Shown: positions 25,148 to 33,713, counted from the stretch's first letter. The stretch is 52,176 nt of DNA from JASLBX01 sp036374175 (GCA_036374175.1 DASUUH010000107.1:1-52176), one strand, 5' to 3'. Notes: a model not told the origin generated them from the sequence alone. Translations and numbers: made by a program.

Positions 25148-25585
25148 TCAGGGCTGCTCGTCGTGGCCAACGTTGCCATTGGGCCGCAGGCGCCGGCCGC
25201 TGACCTGGGTCAGATCAATCTTCACGAAGTGTTCCGGCTGGGTGGGTACCCACGTCCCGAGGTCCAGCTTCGCCAACCGCTCAATCTCGCGGTCGTCGTC
25301 GACCAGCCGTGAGCGGCCGACCACCATGACAGACCAGCCCGTTCTCGTCGCCACGTCGAAGGAGTCGGCCTCGAACGCGACAACGGCTTCGCGAGTGGCG
25401 GCGGCCAGCTTGGAACCGGCCCCCGTGCGGAACACCACGGCGTTTTCGTCGAGCACGTAGTTGACCGGCAAGATCGCCGGCAGGGCACGATCGGTGTATA
25501 CGACCCGCCCGACAGGTACGGAGGCAAGCAGATCAAGGCTCTCCTCCCGGGAGAGCACCTCGAGGCCGGCCGCATCATGTTCCAC
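25148..25585 (-). CDS. PPOX-type flavin-binding protein, copy 2
   Basis: A 145-residue split-barrel protein of the pyridoxamine 5'-phosphate oxidase-like class, paralogous to 16828-17250. VGRVVYTDRALPAILPVNYVLDENAVVFRTGAGSKLAA and a C-terminal HFVKIDLTQVSGRRLRP mark the family. It begins with GTG at 25585 without a Shine-Dalgarno sequence. GATCCT lies 6 nt before the start and a strong DosR-like box begins 36 bp upstream, the same geometry as copy 1 and PEP synthase. The likely cofactor is FMN or F420; the substrate is unknown. Confidence 0.9.
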   Translation of the reverse strand: MEHDAAGLEVLSREESLDLLASVPVGRVVYTDRALPAILPVNYVLDENAVVFRTGAGSKLAAATREAVVAFEADSFDVATRTGWSVMVVGRSRLVDDDREIERLAKLDLGTWVPTQPEHFVKIDLTQVSGRRLRPNGNVGHDEQP

Positions 25586-25620
25586 CGACCCAGGATCGCC
25601 GGTTGGGCGCCGCGGAGGCA

Positions 25621-25634
25621 GGGACTAATGGCCC
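25621..25634 (-). promoter_or_regulatory. DosR-like box for PPOX copy 2 (best match)
   Basis: The minus strand reads GGGCCATTAGTCCC and the plus strand GGGACTAATGGCCC. The plus-strand form matches 12 of 14 core positions of the mycobacterial consensus GGGACTWWAGTCCC. It occupies -49 to -36 from the GTG start. Confidence 0.7.
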
Positions 25635-25778
25635 TTGTCTTACAGTCACTTGGCCGCGATATCAGCGCTCTGACCGTGCGTTGATGCCTTTCGTTCGATA
25701 ATGCGTTGCCCGGTCACCCGGACCCACAGGAGAATCGTCGCCGGCGATCGGCCCAGCGAATCTCGAGGAGGGCTGCTA

Positions 25779-26423
25779 ATGCCTACGCTGCACACTGTCG
25801 CGGTCTTCGCCGCGGCGGTCGTCGTGTTCGCTGTGATACCCGGCCCCGCCGTGTTCTACATCGTCACCCGCAGTGTGAGCCAGGGTCGCCGAGCCGGCGT
25901 CGTGTCAGCGGCCTCGATCGCGTCAGGGACGTTCGTCCACGTGGTGGCGGCGACCGTGGGTCTGTCCGCCCTGCTGGCCTCGTCGGCTGCCGCGTTCAGC
26001 ATCGTCAAGTACGCCGGCGCGGGCTATCTGATTTACCTCGGGGTCAGGGCGTTGCGCAGCCGGCCGGCCGAGGAGACGGGGCGGCCGGATGTCGCCGGCC
26101 AGTCCCTCTGGCAAGTGTTCCGGGAAGGGTGGGTCGTCGCCGTCCTGAACCCGAAAACTGCGTTGTTCTTCCTGGCGTTCCTGCCGCAGTTCGTCGATCC
26201 CGCTCGTGGACCGGTTCCGTTGCAACTGATGGTGCTGGGGTTGCTGCTGGTCGCCATCGCTGCGGCGAGCGACACCAGTTATGCGCTGCTCACCGGCAGT
26301 GCGAGCGCCTGGCTACGCAACCGCGCGCACCTGCTTCGGCGCGGGCGGCTGGTGACCGGCGGCGCCTACATCACGCTGGGCGTGGTCGCTGCGGTCGCTG
26401 GTGAACGGCCGAAGTCCGGCTGA
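25779..26423 (+). CDS. LysE/RhtB-family exporter
   Basis: A 214-residue inner-membrane exporter for amino acids or similar small molecules. The family motif IPGPAVFYIVTRSVSQGRRAGVVSA (about 19-43) is present, along with six predicted helices and the conserved NPKTALFFLAFLPQFVDP (about 127-144). GAGGAGGG lies about 8 nt before ATG 25779, which is preferred over the upstream ATG 25701. It is convergent with the next methyltransferase gene. The transported substrate cannot be inferred. Confidence 0.9.
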   Translation: MPTLHTVAVFAAAVVVFAVIPGPAVFYIVTRSVSQGRRAGVVSAASIASGTFVHVVAATVGLSALLASSAAAFSIVKYAGAGYLIYLGVRALRSRPAEETGRPDVAGQSLWQVFREGWVVAVLNPKTALFFLAFLPQFVDPARGPVPLQLMVLGLLLVAIAAASDTSYALLTGSASAWLRNRAHLLRRGRLVTGGAYITLGVVAAVAGERPKSG

Positions 26424-26449
26424 TTACCGGCTTAGCCGTCCCGCGCGGG

Positions 26450-27334
26450 TCAGGCGGCGCGCTCGCCGACGTGCACACTGCGGGCGTCGAGCGAGAACAG
26501 ATCCGTTCGGTTGCCCAGCCACGCCGAGTCCGACGGATCCAGCAGCCGGTCCCAGGTGGCAAGATCTGCGGGATCAAGGAATCCGGTCGGGCGCGACCGG
26601 TCGACCCAGCGGGTGAACCGATCGGCCACCCGTTGCACGTCGTGCTCACTCAACGGAATCGGGCGCTCCCGCAAGATCGTTTGAGTGGTGATGTTGGTGA
26701 GCTCTGCTCGCCGGAGCGCCTCGGTCCAGCCGTACGGCATCGGGACAGAGCCGGGCAACTCATCCCGCATGCGAGAGAACCAGCGGTCGTTGGCGGCCTC
26801 CAGCCTCAGCTCGAGGCCGGGCGCGCCGACACCGAGGTCCCATGGCAGATGCCGCGCCGGCAAGCCGCCTTCGGCCAGGGCGAGCCGGCCGCCCGGTGCC
26901 AGGAGGCCGGCCAGGGCGTCGATGGCAGCCTGCTGGTTCCCGACGTGATGCACGGAGGCCGATGCCCAGACCAGATCGGCGGGTGCCGCCATGGCTTCGC
27001 GGACCGATTCAACGCCGTCGCTTAGGTCCGCCGCCACCAGCGTCACCTCGGCCAGCCGGCCAAGGGGAGCGGCGGTCACCTGGTCGCGCACCGCCGCCAG
27101 TAGTTCCGGCTCCCCGTCTACCGCCACGACCTGCGCTGAACTACCCATCGCGGCGGCGAGGCTGAGCGTCATGCCGCCGCCTCCGCAACCGATGTCGACC
27201 GCCACCTGATCGGTGGGCCGGAGCAGCCAGGCCGCGAGCTCCTCGTACCAGGGCTGGTCGTCGCGGGCCATCTCGACCAGCCCGGCGACCTTCTCGGCCC
27301 AGTGCACCACGTAGGGGTCAGTCTGTTCGGTCAC
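26450..27334 (-). CDS. SAM-dependent methyltransferase
   Basis: A 294-residue class I methyltransferase. Motif I is VAVDIGCGGGGMTLSLAAAM (about 46-65) with VVAVDGEPELL following and DLVWASASVHHVGNQQAAIDALAGLLAPGG as motifs II-III. GTG 27334 is chosen because TAGCGT lies exactly 7 nt before it, the leaderless pattern seen at several genes here. The frame extends to 27409 without support. The substrate is unknown. Confidence 0.87.
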   Translation of the reverse strand: MTEQTDPYVVHWAEKVAGLVEMARDDQPWYEELAAWLLRPTDQVAVDIGCGGGGMTLSLAAAMGSSAQVVAVDGEPELLAAVRDQVTAAPLGRLAEVTLVAADLSDGVESVREAMAAPADLVWASASVHHVGNQQAAIDALAGLLAPGGRLALAEGGLPARHLPWDLGVGAPGLELRLEAANDRWFSRMRDELPGSVPMPYGWTEALRRAELTNITTQTILRERPIPLSEHDVQRVADRFTRWVDRSRPTGFLDPADLATWDRLLDPSDSAWLGNRTDLFSLDARSVHVGERAA

Positions 27335-27434
27335 AGCGCCCACGCTACCGGCGCCAGTCCGGGGATCGGCCGTCAGACTCAGCCCGCGCTCAGGTGCTCG
27401 GCAAGCCACGGTTCCATGGCGGCGCTAGGCGACC

Positions 27435-27574
27435 GCACCAAGTCTCCATAATGCCGTCGTTGGCTGGCACCAAGCCTCCATAATGCCGTTGCTGGTCGGC
27501 ACCAAGTCTCCATGATGTCGCCCACGCGACAGTGTGGAACCTGGGTTCGCAAGTCCGGCGGCCGTGTGGAACCT
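27435..27574. repeat. Short tandem direct repeats with 32-bp period
   Basis: Three imperfect units begin at 27435, 27467 and 27499, each starting GCACCAAG(T/C)CTCCAT(A/G)ATG. Two GTGTGGAACCT elements follow at 27532 and 27564, also 32 bp apart. The array lies in the 268-bp gap between the methyltransferase start and RNase P RNA. There are no spacer-like unique segments, so it is not a CRISPR array. Function is unknown. Confidence 0.75.
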
Positions 27575-27602
27575 TGATGTTCCGCCGGGCGCCATTCGGG
27601 AG

Positions 27603-27970
27603 GGACGAGCCGGCCTGTAAGCCGGATTCTGTGCGCCCCGAAGGGCCGGCGACCATCTATCTAGGACCGTCGTTGCCGACGGCCTCCAGCGGTCTACCCG
27701 GGAACTCGGGCGGGCCGCCCTCGAACGTTCCCTGTCTGACCTTGCTCCGGGTGGGGTTTACCGAGCCGCTCGAGTCACCCCGAACGCTGGTGGTCTCTTA
27801 CACCGCCGTTTCACCCTTACCGGTGGCCGAAGCCACCGGCGGTCTGTTTTCTGTGGCACTTTCCCGCGGGTCACCCCGGGTGGCCGTTAGCCACCACCCT
27901 GCCCTGTGGAGTCCGGACTTTCCTCGGCGGGACGCTAGCGCCCCGACGCGGCCGCCCGGCCGACTCGTCC
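27603..27970 (-). ncRNA. rnpB: RNase P RNA, bacterial type A
   Basis: Catalytic RNA of RNase P, about 368 nt, which matures tRNA 5' ends. The minus strand shows the universal 5' core GAGGAAAGTCCGGACTCC followed by ACAGGGCAGGGTG, and the universal 3' end ACAGAATCCGGCTTACAGGC. The termini GGACGAGTCGGCC and GGCCGGCTCGTCC pair to form helix P1, which sets the approximate ends. A -10 box TATCCT (minus strand, 27985-27980) lies about 10 nt before the 5' end. Exact ends are estimates. Confidence 0.95.
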
Positions 27971-27979
27971 TTGGCATCA

Positions 27980-27985
27980 AGGATA
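27980..27985 (-). promoter_or_regulatory. -10 element of rnpB
   Basis: TATCCT on the minus strand, about 10 nt upstream of the P1 helix. A clear -35 was not identified. Confidence 0.5.
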
Positions 27986-28010
27986 CCGCCGCAGGCGTAC
28001 GATCCGGGCC

Positions 28011-28418
28011 ATGGCGACGGTCGGCTACTCGGGTACGCCGCTGCCCCGCAAACTGGGCATCAAAGCCGGCTCACGCGTGCTGCTCGACTCGGCACCGGAC
28101 GGCTTTACCCTCGAGCCGCTGCCCGATGGCACGACCGTCCACCGCCGTACCAGCGCCGCGGAGTATGACGTGATCGTCGCCTTCTGCCCGGACGCCGCGC
28201 AGGTTCAACGCCGGTTCGACCCGCTGGTCGCGCGGCTCGAGACGGCCGGCGGGTTGTGGATCGCCTGGCCCAAGCGGTCCAGCGGGGTGCCGACGGACCT
28301 GACCGAGAACCTGGTGCGCGACATCGGCCTGGCCGCCGGGCTGGTGGACAACAAGGTGTGCGCCATCGACGAGACGTGGTCCGGATTGCGGTTCGTTCGG
28401 CGGCTCGCCGACCGCTGA
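28011..28418 (+). CDS. DUF3052 family protein
   Basis: A 135-residue protein with the actinobacterial DUF3052 pattern: an N-terminal GYSGTPLPRKLGIKAGSRVLL, a central DVIVAFCPDAAQVQRRF and a C-terminal IAWPKRSSGVPTDLTENLVRDIGLAAGLVDNKVCAIDETWSGLRFV. Function is unknown. TACGAT ends 7 nt before the ATG and there is no ribosome site, so translation from a leaderless transcript is likely. It is divergent from rnpB, whose promoter lies within the same 40-bp gap. Confidence 0.88.
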   Translation: MATVGYSGTPLPRKLGIKAGSRVLLDSAPDGFTLEPLPDGTTVHRRTSAAEYDVIVAFCPDAAQVQRRFDPLVARLETAGGLWIAWPKRSSGVPTDLTENLVRDIGLAAGLVDNKVCAIDETWSGLRFVRRLADR

Positions 28419-28435
28419 CGCGTACGCTGACCGGC

Positions 28436-29125
28436 ATGTCCGATTCACCGACGCTCGTCGCGGCCGCCCACGGGACGCACGACCCTGCCGGCCGGGCGGC
28501 AATCGACCTCCTTCGATCCGCGGTGGCCGGCCTTCGCCCGCACCTCAACGTCGCTGAGGCGTATGTTGACGAAGACGTCCAGCAACCCGGTCTGAGGGCC
28601 GTCCTCGCCGATCTCGAGGCAGCCGTGGTCGTGCCCGTTCTGCTCTCCGCCGGTTACCACGTCCACGTCGACGTGACCGACGCGATCGCGGCCGCCGACC
28701 GGCTTAGCGTTCGGGCGGCGAGACCGCTCGGTCCCGATCCCGTGCTTGCCGACGTGCTTGCCGACCGGCTTGCTGAGGCCGGGGTCGACGATCACTCCAT
28801 CGTGCTCGCGGCCGCGGGTTCGTCCGACCCTCGGGCCGCAACGGACGTGGAGCAGGTGGCCGCGCTGCTCACGGCGAAGCTGGGCAGGGCCGTCAAGCCC
28901 GGTTACGCGGCGGCAAGCCGGCCCGCCGTCAAAGACGCTGTCCGGTCGCTTCAAGCCACCGGGCAATCGGTTGCCATCGCGTCGTACCTGCTCGCACCGG
29001 GTTCTTTTCACGACCGGCTGCGCACCGTCGGTGCGCAGGTGGTGACCGCGCCGCTGTTGCCCGACGCACGGCTCGCCGACCTGGTGCTTCGCCGCTACGA
29101 CGAGGCGCTGGCTACGGCAGCGTAA
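28436..29125 (+). CDS. CbiX/SirB-like chelatase
   Basis: A 229-residue protein with two CbiX-type halves. The N-terminal half begins LVAAAHGTHDPAGR, containing the metal- and porphyrin-binding His. It also has VVVPVLLSAGYHVHVDV (about 63-79). The second half reads IVLAAAGSSDPRA and IASYLLAPGSFHDRL. This family inserts cobalt or ferrous iron into sirohydrochlorin, on the way to cobalamin or sirohaem. No other such genes adjoin it, so the metal is not decided. TACGCT ends 7 nt before ATG 28436, again suggesting a leaderless transcript. Its 3' end overlaps the map gene by 14 bp. Confidence 0.85.
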   Translation: MSDSPTLVAAAHGTHDPAGRAAIDLLRSAVAGLRPHLNVAEAYVDEDVQQPGLRAVLADLEAAVVVPVLLSAGYHVHVDVTDAIAAADRLSVRAARPLGPDPVLADVLADRLAEAGVDDHSIVLAAAGSSDPRAATDVEQVAALLTAKLGRAVKPGYAAASRPAVKDAVRSLQATGQSVAIASYLLAPGSFHDRLRTVGAQVVTAPLLPDARLADLVLRRYDEALATAA

Positions 29126-29960
29126 GGATCTCCGCGCCGGATTCGGTGACCAGGATCGTGTGCTCGAACTGCGCGGAGCGCCGGCCGTCCTTCGTCACGA
29201 CCGTCCAGCCGTCGTCCCACATCTCCCACTCGTGGGTTCCCAGGTTGAGCATCGGCTCGATGGTGAACGTCATGCCCGGTTCGATGATCGTGATCGCAGT
29301 CGGGTCGTCGTAGTGGGGAATGACCAGGCCGGAGTGGAACCAGGTGCCGATGCCGTGCCCGGTGAACTCGCGGACCACGCCGTAGCCGAACCGGCGGGCG
29401 TACGACTCGATCACGCGCCCGATGACGTTGATGGCCCGTCCCGGCGCCACTGCCTTGATGCCGCGGTGGAGCGCCTCGCGGGTCCGGTCGACGAGCAGTT
29501 TGGACTCTTCGTCGACGTCACCGACCAGGTAGGTGGCGTCGGTGTCGCCGTGTACGCCGCCGATGTACGCCGTGATGTCGATGTTGACGATGTCGCCGTC
29601 CCGCAACACCGTGGAGTCGGGGATGCCGTGGCAGACGACCTCGTTCACACTCGTGCACAGCGACTTGGGAAAGCCGCGGTAGCCGAGGGTGGACGGGTAT
29701 GCGCCGTGGTCAACGAGGAACTCGTGCCCGATCCGGTCGAGTTCGTCCGTGGTCACACCCGGCTCGATGTGTTTGGCCACCTCGGCCATCGCCTGCGCGG
29801 CGAGGCGGCCGGCGACGCGCATGCGTTCGATCGTCTCGGCGTCCTTGACCTCCGACCCGGTGAACCGGGCGGGGGCATCGCGTCCGACGTACTCCGGTCG
29901 GGAGATCGACGCGGGTACCGTACGCATCGGGGAGATTCGGCCGGGTACGACAGAGGTCAT
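29112..29960 (-). CDS. map: Methionine aminopeptidase, type I
   Basis: A 282-residue metallopeptidase that removes N-terminal Met. It has an N-terminal extension of about 40 residues before the catalytic core, as in mycobacterial MapB. The metal ligands are in DIVNIDITAYIGGVHGDTDATY (two Asp), FTGHGIG (His), GMTFTIEPM (Glu) and AQFEHTILVT (Glu). ATG 29960 is chosen because TACACT lies 8 nt upstream (leaderless type); the longer frame from 29999 has no support. It is divergent from a small protein gene. The nearby panB order recalls mycobacteria. Confidence 0.95.
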   Translation of the reverse strand: MTSVVPGRISPMRTVPASISRPEYVGRDAPARFTGSEVKDAETIERMRVAGRLAAQAMAEVAKHIEPGVTTDELDRIGHEFLVDHGAYPSTLGYRGFPKSLCTSVNEVVCHGIPDSTVLRDGDIVNIDITAYIGGVHGDTDATYLVGDVDEESKLLVDRTREALHRGIKAVAPGRAINVIGRVIESYARRFGYGVVREFTGHGIGTWFHSGLVIPHYDDPTAITIIEPGMTFTIEPMLNLGTHEWEMWDDGWTVVTKDGRRSAQFEHTILVTESGAEILTLP

Positions 29961-30008
29961 GATGGGCAAGTGTAGGCGCGGAGCCTGCACGTCGGCCAAA
30001 GGAGAGAG

Positions 30009-30194
30009 ATGGCAGGTCCGTGGTACTGGTGTCTAGATCATCAGCGGGTCGAGCCCAGCGAGGGCTGCCCCAACGACCGGCGGCTCGGCCCGTACGAAGA
30101 CCGTGAACAGGCCGAACACGCCTTGGAGATCGCTCGCGAACGCACCGAGGCGTGGGACGCCGAGGACGCCGCTGAAGACGACTGGGGCAACTAA
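30009..30194 (+). CDS. Small conserved acidic protein (SPOR-like annotation in relatives)
   Basis: A 61-residue protein, MAGPWYWCLDHQRVEPSEGC followed by a helical, acidic tail ending DDWGN. The pattern W-Y-C-L-x-H-x-R-V-E-P plus LGPYEDREQAEHAL is a short actinobacterial family that I recall being annotated as SPOR-domain-like. AAAGGAGAGAG directly precedes the ATG. It is followed by the convergent panB stop 10 nt later. Function is unknown; the Cys and His residues could bind metal. Confidence 0.8.
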   Translation: MAGPWYWCLDHQRVEPSEGCPNDRRLGPYEDREQAEHALEIARERTEAWDAEDAAEDDWGN

Positions 30195-30204
30195 CGACGG
30201 CGGG

Positions 30205-31041
30205 TCAGTGGTAGGACTGCTCGTCCGTCGGGAAGGCGCCCTTGACGACGTCCGTGGCGAACGCTCGGGTTGCGGACAGGAGCGCACCGCGCAGGTCGGC
30301 GTACGTTTTGACGAACCGCGGTAGGCGGCCGGCCCGCAGCCCAGCCATGTCCTGCCAGACCAGGACCTGAGCGTCGCAGCCCGCGCCGGCGCCGATGCCG
30401 ATGGTCGGGATCCGCAGCGCCGCCGTGACTTCCTGCGCCAGATCGGCGGTGACCATCTCCAGGACGATCGCGAACGCTCCGGCGTCTTCGAGCGCCTTGG
30501 CCGCGCCCAGCACCCGCGCGGCGTCGTCGCCGCGGCCCTGCACTCGGTATCCGCTGAGCGCGTTGACGCTTTGCGGTGTGAAACCCACGTGCGCCATGAC
30601 GGGTACGCCGGAGTTGACGATCTTCTCGACGGTGGGGACGACCGTCAGCCCGCCCTCGAGTTTGACGGCTTGGACGCCGGCCTCCTTCATGAATCTGATC
30701 GCCGTCGCCAGCCCTTGGTCGGGCCCGAGTTGGTAGGAGCCGAACGGCAGGTCTCCGACCACCAGCGCGCTGGTCGTCGAACGCACCACCGCCCGCGCGA
30801 GTGGGATCATCTCGTCCACAGTGACCGGGACGGTGTCGGGATACGCGAACACGTTGTTTCCCGCCGAGTCGCCGACAAGCAGCACCGGGATGCCGGCGTC
30901 GTCGAAGATCTCGGCGGTGTACATGTCGTACGAGGTGAGCATGGGCCACCGCTCGCCTCGTTCTTTCGCCTGCTGCAGATCGTGAATCGTGACGCGGCGG
31001 CTGCGCTGACCGCCGTACAGCGGGACGGGTTCGGTCGACAT
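30205..31041 (-). CDS. panB: 3-methyl-2-oxobutanoate hydroxymethyltransferase
   Basis: A 278-residue TIM-barrel enzyme of pantothenate/CoA synthesis that transfers a hydroxymethyl group from methylene-tetrahydrofolate to alpha-ketoisovalerate. Signatures are MLTSYDMYTAEIFDDAGIPVLLVGDSAGN (Mg ligand Asp), VVGDLPFGSY, VKLEGG and FAIVLEMV (catalytic Glu), and PTIGIGAGAGCDAQVLVWQDM. AAGGAG lies 5 nt before ATG 31041. Other pantothenate genes are not adjacent. The frame extends far upstream to 31911, but the ribosome site and domain start fix 31041. Confidence 0.96.
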   Translation of the reverse strand: MSTEPVPLYGGQRSRRVTIHDLQQAKERGERWPMLTSYDMYTAEIFDDAGIPVLLVGDSAGNNVFAYPDTVPVTVDEMIPLARAVVRSTTSALVVGDLPFGSYQLGPDQGLATAIRFMKEAGVQAVKLEGGLTVVPTVEKIVNSGVPVMAHVGFTPQSVNALSGYRVQGRGDDAARVLGAAKALEDAGAFAIVLEMVTADLAQEVTAALRIPTIGIGAGAGCDAQVLVWQDMAGLRAGRLPRFVKTYADLRGALLSATRAFATDVVKGAFPTDEQSYH

Positions 31042-31242
31042 GGCTACTCCTTCAGCGGTCTCGAGGCCCGATGGTCGGGTCCCCTGACGCTGCCGATCAT
31101 GCCACGTGCGTACTATGTCGCACCGGGGGGTGGCCGCACTCGCTTGACACGCCCGGTTGCGCTGGAGATGCCGAACGCTAGTACCGACCGTCGTTACGTC
31201 GTCTCCGACGACCAGCCGACCACCACTGTGAGGAGCACCGTC

Positions 31243-31935
31243 ATGCCCCCGACCTGGGTTCCAAACGCCGTCGCCGAAGCGATCGGCGCGTTCACTCTTT
31301 GCTTCGCAGGAATCCTGGTGATCAATAGCGGCGCGGCCGATCTGACCGGTGTCGCGCTCGCGCAAGGCCTGGCCATTGCCGTCATGGTGGCCGCCTTGGG
31401 CCACGTCTCCGGTGGTCACTTCAACCCCGCCGTGACGCTCGCCTTCCTGCTCGGCCGCCGCATCGACCCCGTCATGGCCGCCATCTACTGGGCTGCCCAG
31501 TTCGTCGGCGGGCTCGTCGCGGCGGTGCTGGTCGCGTGGACGGTCGGCCAGGGGGCGGTAGCCACCGGGACGCCGATCCTGGGCGGTGACATCAACGCGC
31601 TGGTCGGCATCGTGCTCGAAGCCATCGCGACGTTCTTGCTGGTTCTGGTGATCTTCGGGACGGTCGTGGACCGGCGCGCGCCGGCCACCGTCTACCCGCT
31701 CGCGATCGGCTTGACGTTCGCGGTGGGCATCTACGCCGTCGGTCCGTTCAGCGGCGGCGCGCTGAACCCGGCGCGCGGGCTCGGTCCGGCCCTCGTGGGC
31801 GGCGAGTGGGGCGGGGTGGCGGCCTGGCTTATCGGCCCGCTGCTCGGCGGTGTGTTGGCCTGGGCCGTCTACGAATACGTACTCAACCCGCGTCCCAAGC
31901 TGACCAAACACTCCGCCCAGGCCGAACAGGCCTAG
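31243..31935 (+). CDS. Aquaporin / MIP-family channel
   Basis: A 230-residue six-helix channel with both family NPA motifs: GGHFNPAVT (about residue 62) and GALNPARG (about residue 178), the latter followed by the selectivity-filter Arg. GAGGAG lies 7 nt before ATG 31243. Water versus glycerol selectivity is not resolved from sequence; the short loops are more aquaporin-like. Its stop codon overlaps the convergent nadE stop in the palindrome CCTAGG. Confidence 0.9.
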   Translation: MPPTWVPNAVAEAIGAFTLCFAGILVINSGAADLTGVALAQGLAIAVMVAALGHVSGGHFNPAVTLAFLLGRRIDPVMAAIYWAAQFVGGLVAAVLVAWTVGQGAVATGTPILGGDINALVGIVLEAIATFLLVLVIFGTVVDRRAPATVYPLAIGLTFAVGIYAVGPFSGGALNPARGLGPALVGGEWGGVAAWLIGPLLGGVLAWAVYEYVLNPRPKLTKHSAQAEQA

Positions 31936-33713
31936 GCCGGCGGCATTGGCTCACGCCAGCCGCTGGTGATAGGAACCCGCCGATCGCGGCCGAAGTTGCG
32001 CTCGGTGACCTTGGGGCCCGGTGGGTACTGGCGGCGCTTGTACTCCGCCGCGTCGACCATCCGAATGGTGCGCTGGACGAGTTCGGCGTCGTAGCCGGCC
32101 GCGACGATAGCGGCGGCGCCGCGATCCTGCTCCACGTACATGTCCAGGATCTTGTCCAGTAGGTGGTAGTCGGGCAGCGAGTCGGAATCGAGTTGCCCGT
32201 GCCGCAGTTCGGCGCTGGGCGGCTTCTCGATCGAGCCGGCCGGGATGGGCGGGGTCTCTCCGCGCTTGTCGGCGATCTGATTTCGCCAGCGGGCCAGGTT
32301 CCAGACCATCGTTTTGGGGACGTCCTTCAGCGGCGCGTAGCCGCCGACCGCGTCGCCGTAGATCGTCGAGTAGCCGACTGCCAGCTCGCTCTTGTTGCCC
32401 GTGGCGAGCACCAGATGCCCGTGCTGGTTGGACAGTCCCATCAGCAACACGCCACGGACTCGGGCCTGGAGGTTCTCTTCGGCGACACCGCCAAGCGTCA
32501 CGTTGTCCAGGAACGCGCCGACCATGGGAGCGATCGGGACCGTCGAGAACTTAAGCCCCGTCCGGTCGGCCAGATCGCGGGCGTCCGAGCGGGAATGTTC
32601 GGTCGAGTACTTGCTGGGCATCGACACCGCAAACACGTTCTCCGGCCCGATCGCGTCGCAGGCGACCACGGCGGTCAGCGCGGAGTCGATGCCGCCGGAG
32701 AGGCCGAGCACCACCGACCGGAACCCGTTTTTGCGGACGTAGTCTCGAAGCCCGGTCACCAGGCCGGCGTAGACCTCGGCCTCATCGCTGAGCCGTTGCG
32801 CGATGCCGGCGGCCTGTGGCTCATAGGCCGGTAGCGGATCGGTCGAGATCGTATGCCGGCGCACTTGGTAACCGGCGATCTCCTCGGCTGTGGTCTCACC
32901 CACCGGGGGCGCCGGGGCCGTGGCCGCCGGCAGGTCCAGGTCGACCACCAGACATCCGTCCTCGAACTGCGGAGCGCGGCCGAGCACCGTGCCGTCCGCA
33001 CCGACCACCACGGAGTCGCCGTCGAAGACGAGTTCGTCCTGTCCGCCGACCATGGCGACGTAGGCGAGCGTGCATCCGGCTTGTGCGGCGCGACGGCGGC
33101 ACAGGTCGAGCCGGACGTCGTCCTTGTTGAGCTCGTAGGGCGAGGCGTTGATGACAACCAGTAGGCCGGCGTCGGTGGCCCGGGTCGTGGCGACGGGCCC
33201 GCCCTCCTGCCACAAGTCTTCGCAGATGGCAAAGGCGATGTCGACGCCGTGCATCCGCAGGACCGATAGGTGATCACCCTGGACGAAGTGCCGGTACTCG
33301 TCGAACACGCCGTAGTTCGGCAGGTGGTGTTTGGCCTGGGTGAGCACGATCCGGCCGCCGTGCAGCACTGCGAGGGCGTTCTGCGGAGCGCCTTTCGGCC
33401 GGCCGAGCTTCTCGGTGTGCGCGATGTCCTCGTCGCGGTCGAGGTACCCGACCACCACGGCCACCTCTCCGAGCCCGTCGTCGGCGAGCCGGGCGGCCAA
33501 TGCGTTCAACGCCCGCCGTGAGGCGTCCACGAACGAGCCGCGCAGTGCCAGATCCTCGACGGGGTAGCCGGTGAGCACCATCTCGGGAAATGCGATCAGA
33601 TGAGCATCCCGACCGGCGGCGTGTCTGGCGAAGTGGACGATCAGCTCGGTGTTGCCGTCGATCGCTCCGACGGTGGGGTTGACCTGGGCCAGGGCGATTC
33701 GAATCGGTGCCAC
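31932..33713 (-). CDS. nadE: Glutamine-dependent NAD+ synthetase
   Basis: A 593-residue two-domain enzyme completing NAD synthesis from nicotinate adenine dinucleotide. The N-terminal nitrilase-fold glutaminase carries the triad Glu44 (AFPEMVLTGYP), Lys128 (TQAKHHLPNYGVFDE) and Cys164 (FAICEDLWQEGG). The C-terminal synthetase has the ATP PP-loop LGLSGGIDSALTAVVA (about 309-324) and LATGNKSELAVGYSTIYGD. It starts with GTG at 33713. It is convergent with the aquaporin gene, the stops sharing bases. Confidence 0.95.
   Translation of the reverse strand: MAPIRIALAQVNPTVGAIDGNTELIVHFARHAAGRDAHLIAFPEMVLTGYPVEDLALRGSFVDASRRALNALAARLADDGLGEVAVVVGYLDRDEDIAHTEKLGRPKGAPQNALAVLHGGRIVLTQAKHHLPNYGVFDEYRHFVQGDHLSVLRMHGVDIAFAICEDLWQEGGPVATTRATDAGLLVVINASPYELNKDDVRLDLCRRRAAQAGCTLAYVAMVGGQDELVFDGDSVVVGADGTVLGRAPQFEDGCLVVDLDLPAATAPAPPVGETTAEEIAGYQVRRHTISTDPLPAYEPQAAGIAQRLSDEAEVYAGLVTGLRDYVRKNGFRSVVLGLSGGIDSALTAVVACDAIGPENVFAVSMPSKYSTEHSRSDARDLADRTGLKFSTVPIAPMVGAFLDNVTLGGVAEENLQARVRGVLLMGLSNQHGHLVLATGNKSELAVGYSTIYGDAVGGYAPLKDVPKTMVWNLARWRNQIADKRGETPPIPAGSIEKPPSAELRHGQLDSDSLPDYHLLDKILDMYVEQDRGAAAIVAAGYDAELVQRTIRMVDAAEYKRRQYPPGPKVTERNFGRDRRVPITSGWREPMPPA

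Noticed and set aside
27435..27530. Possible CRISPR array
   Set aside because: The repeats follow each other directly at 32 bp with no unique spacers, the units are imperfect, and no cas genes are present.
31099..31242. N-terminal extension of the aquaporin from an upstream ATG
   Set aside because: The extra residues are not aquaporin-like, and a good GAGGAG ribosome site precedes ATG 31243.
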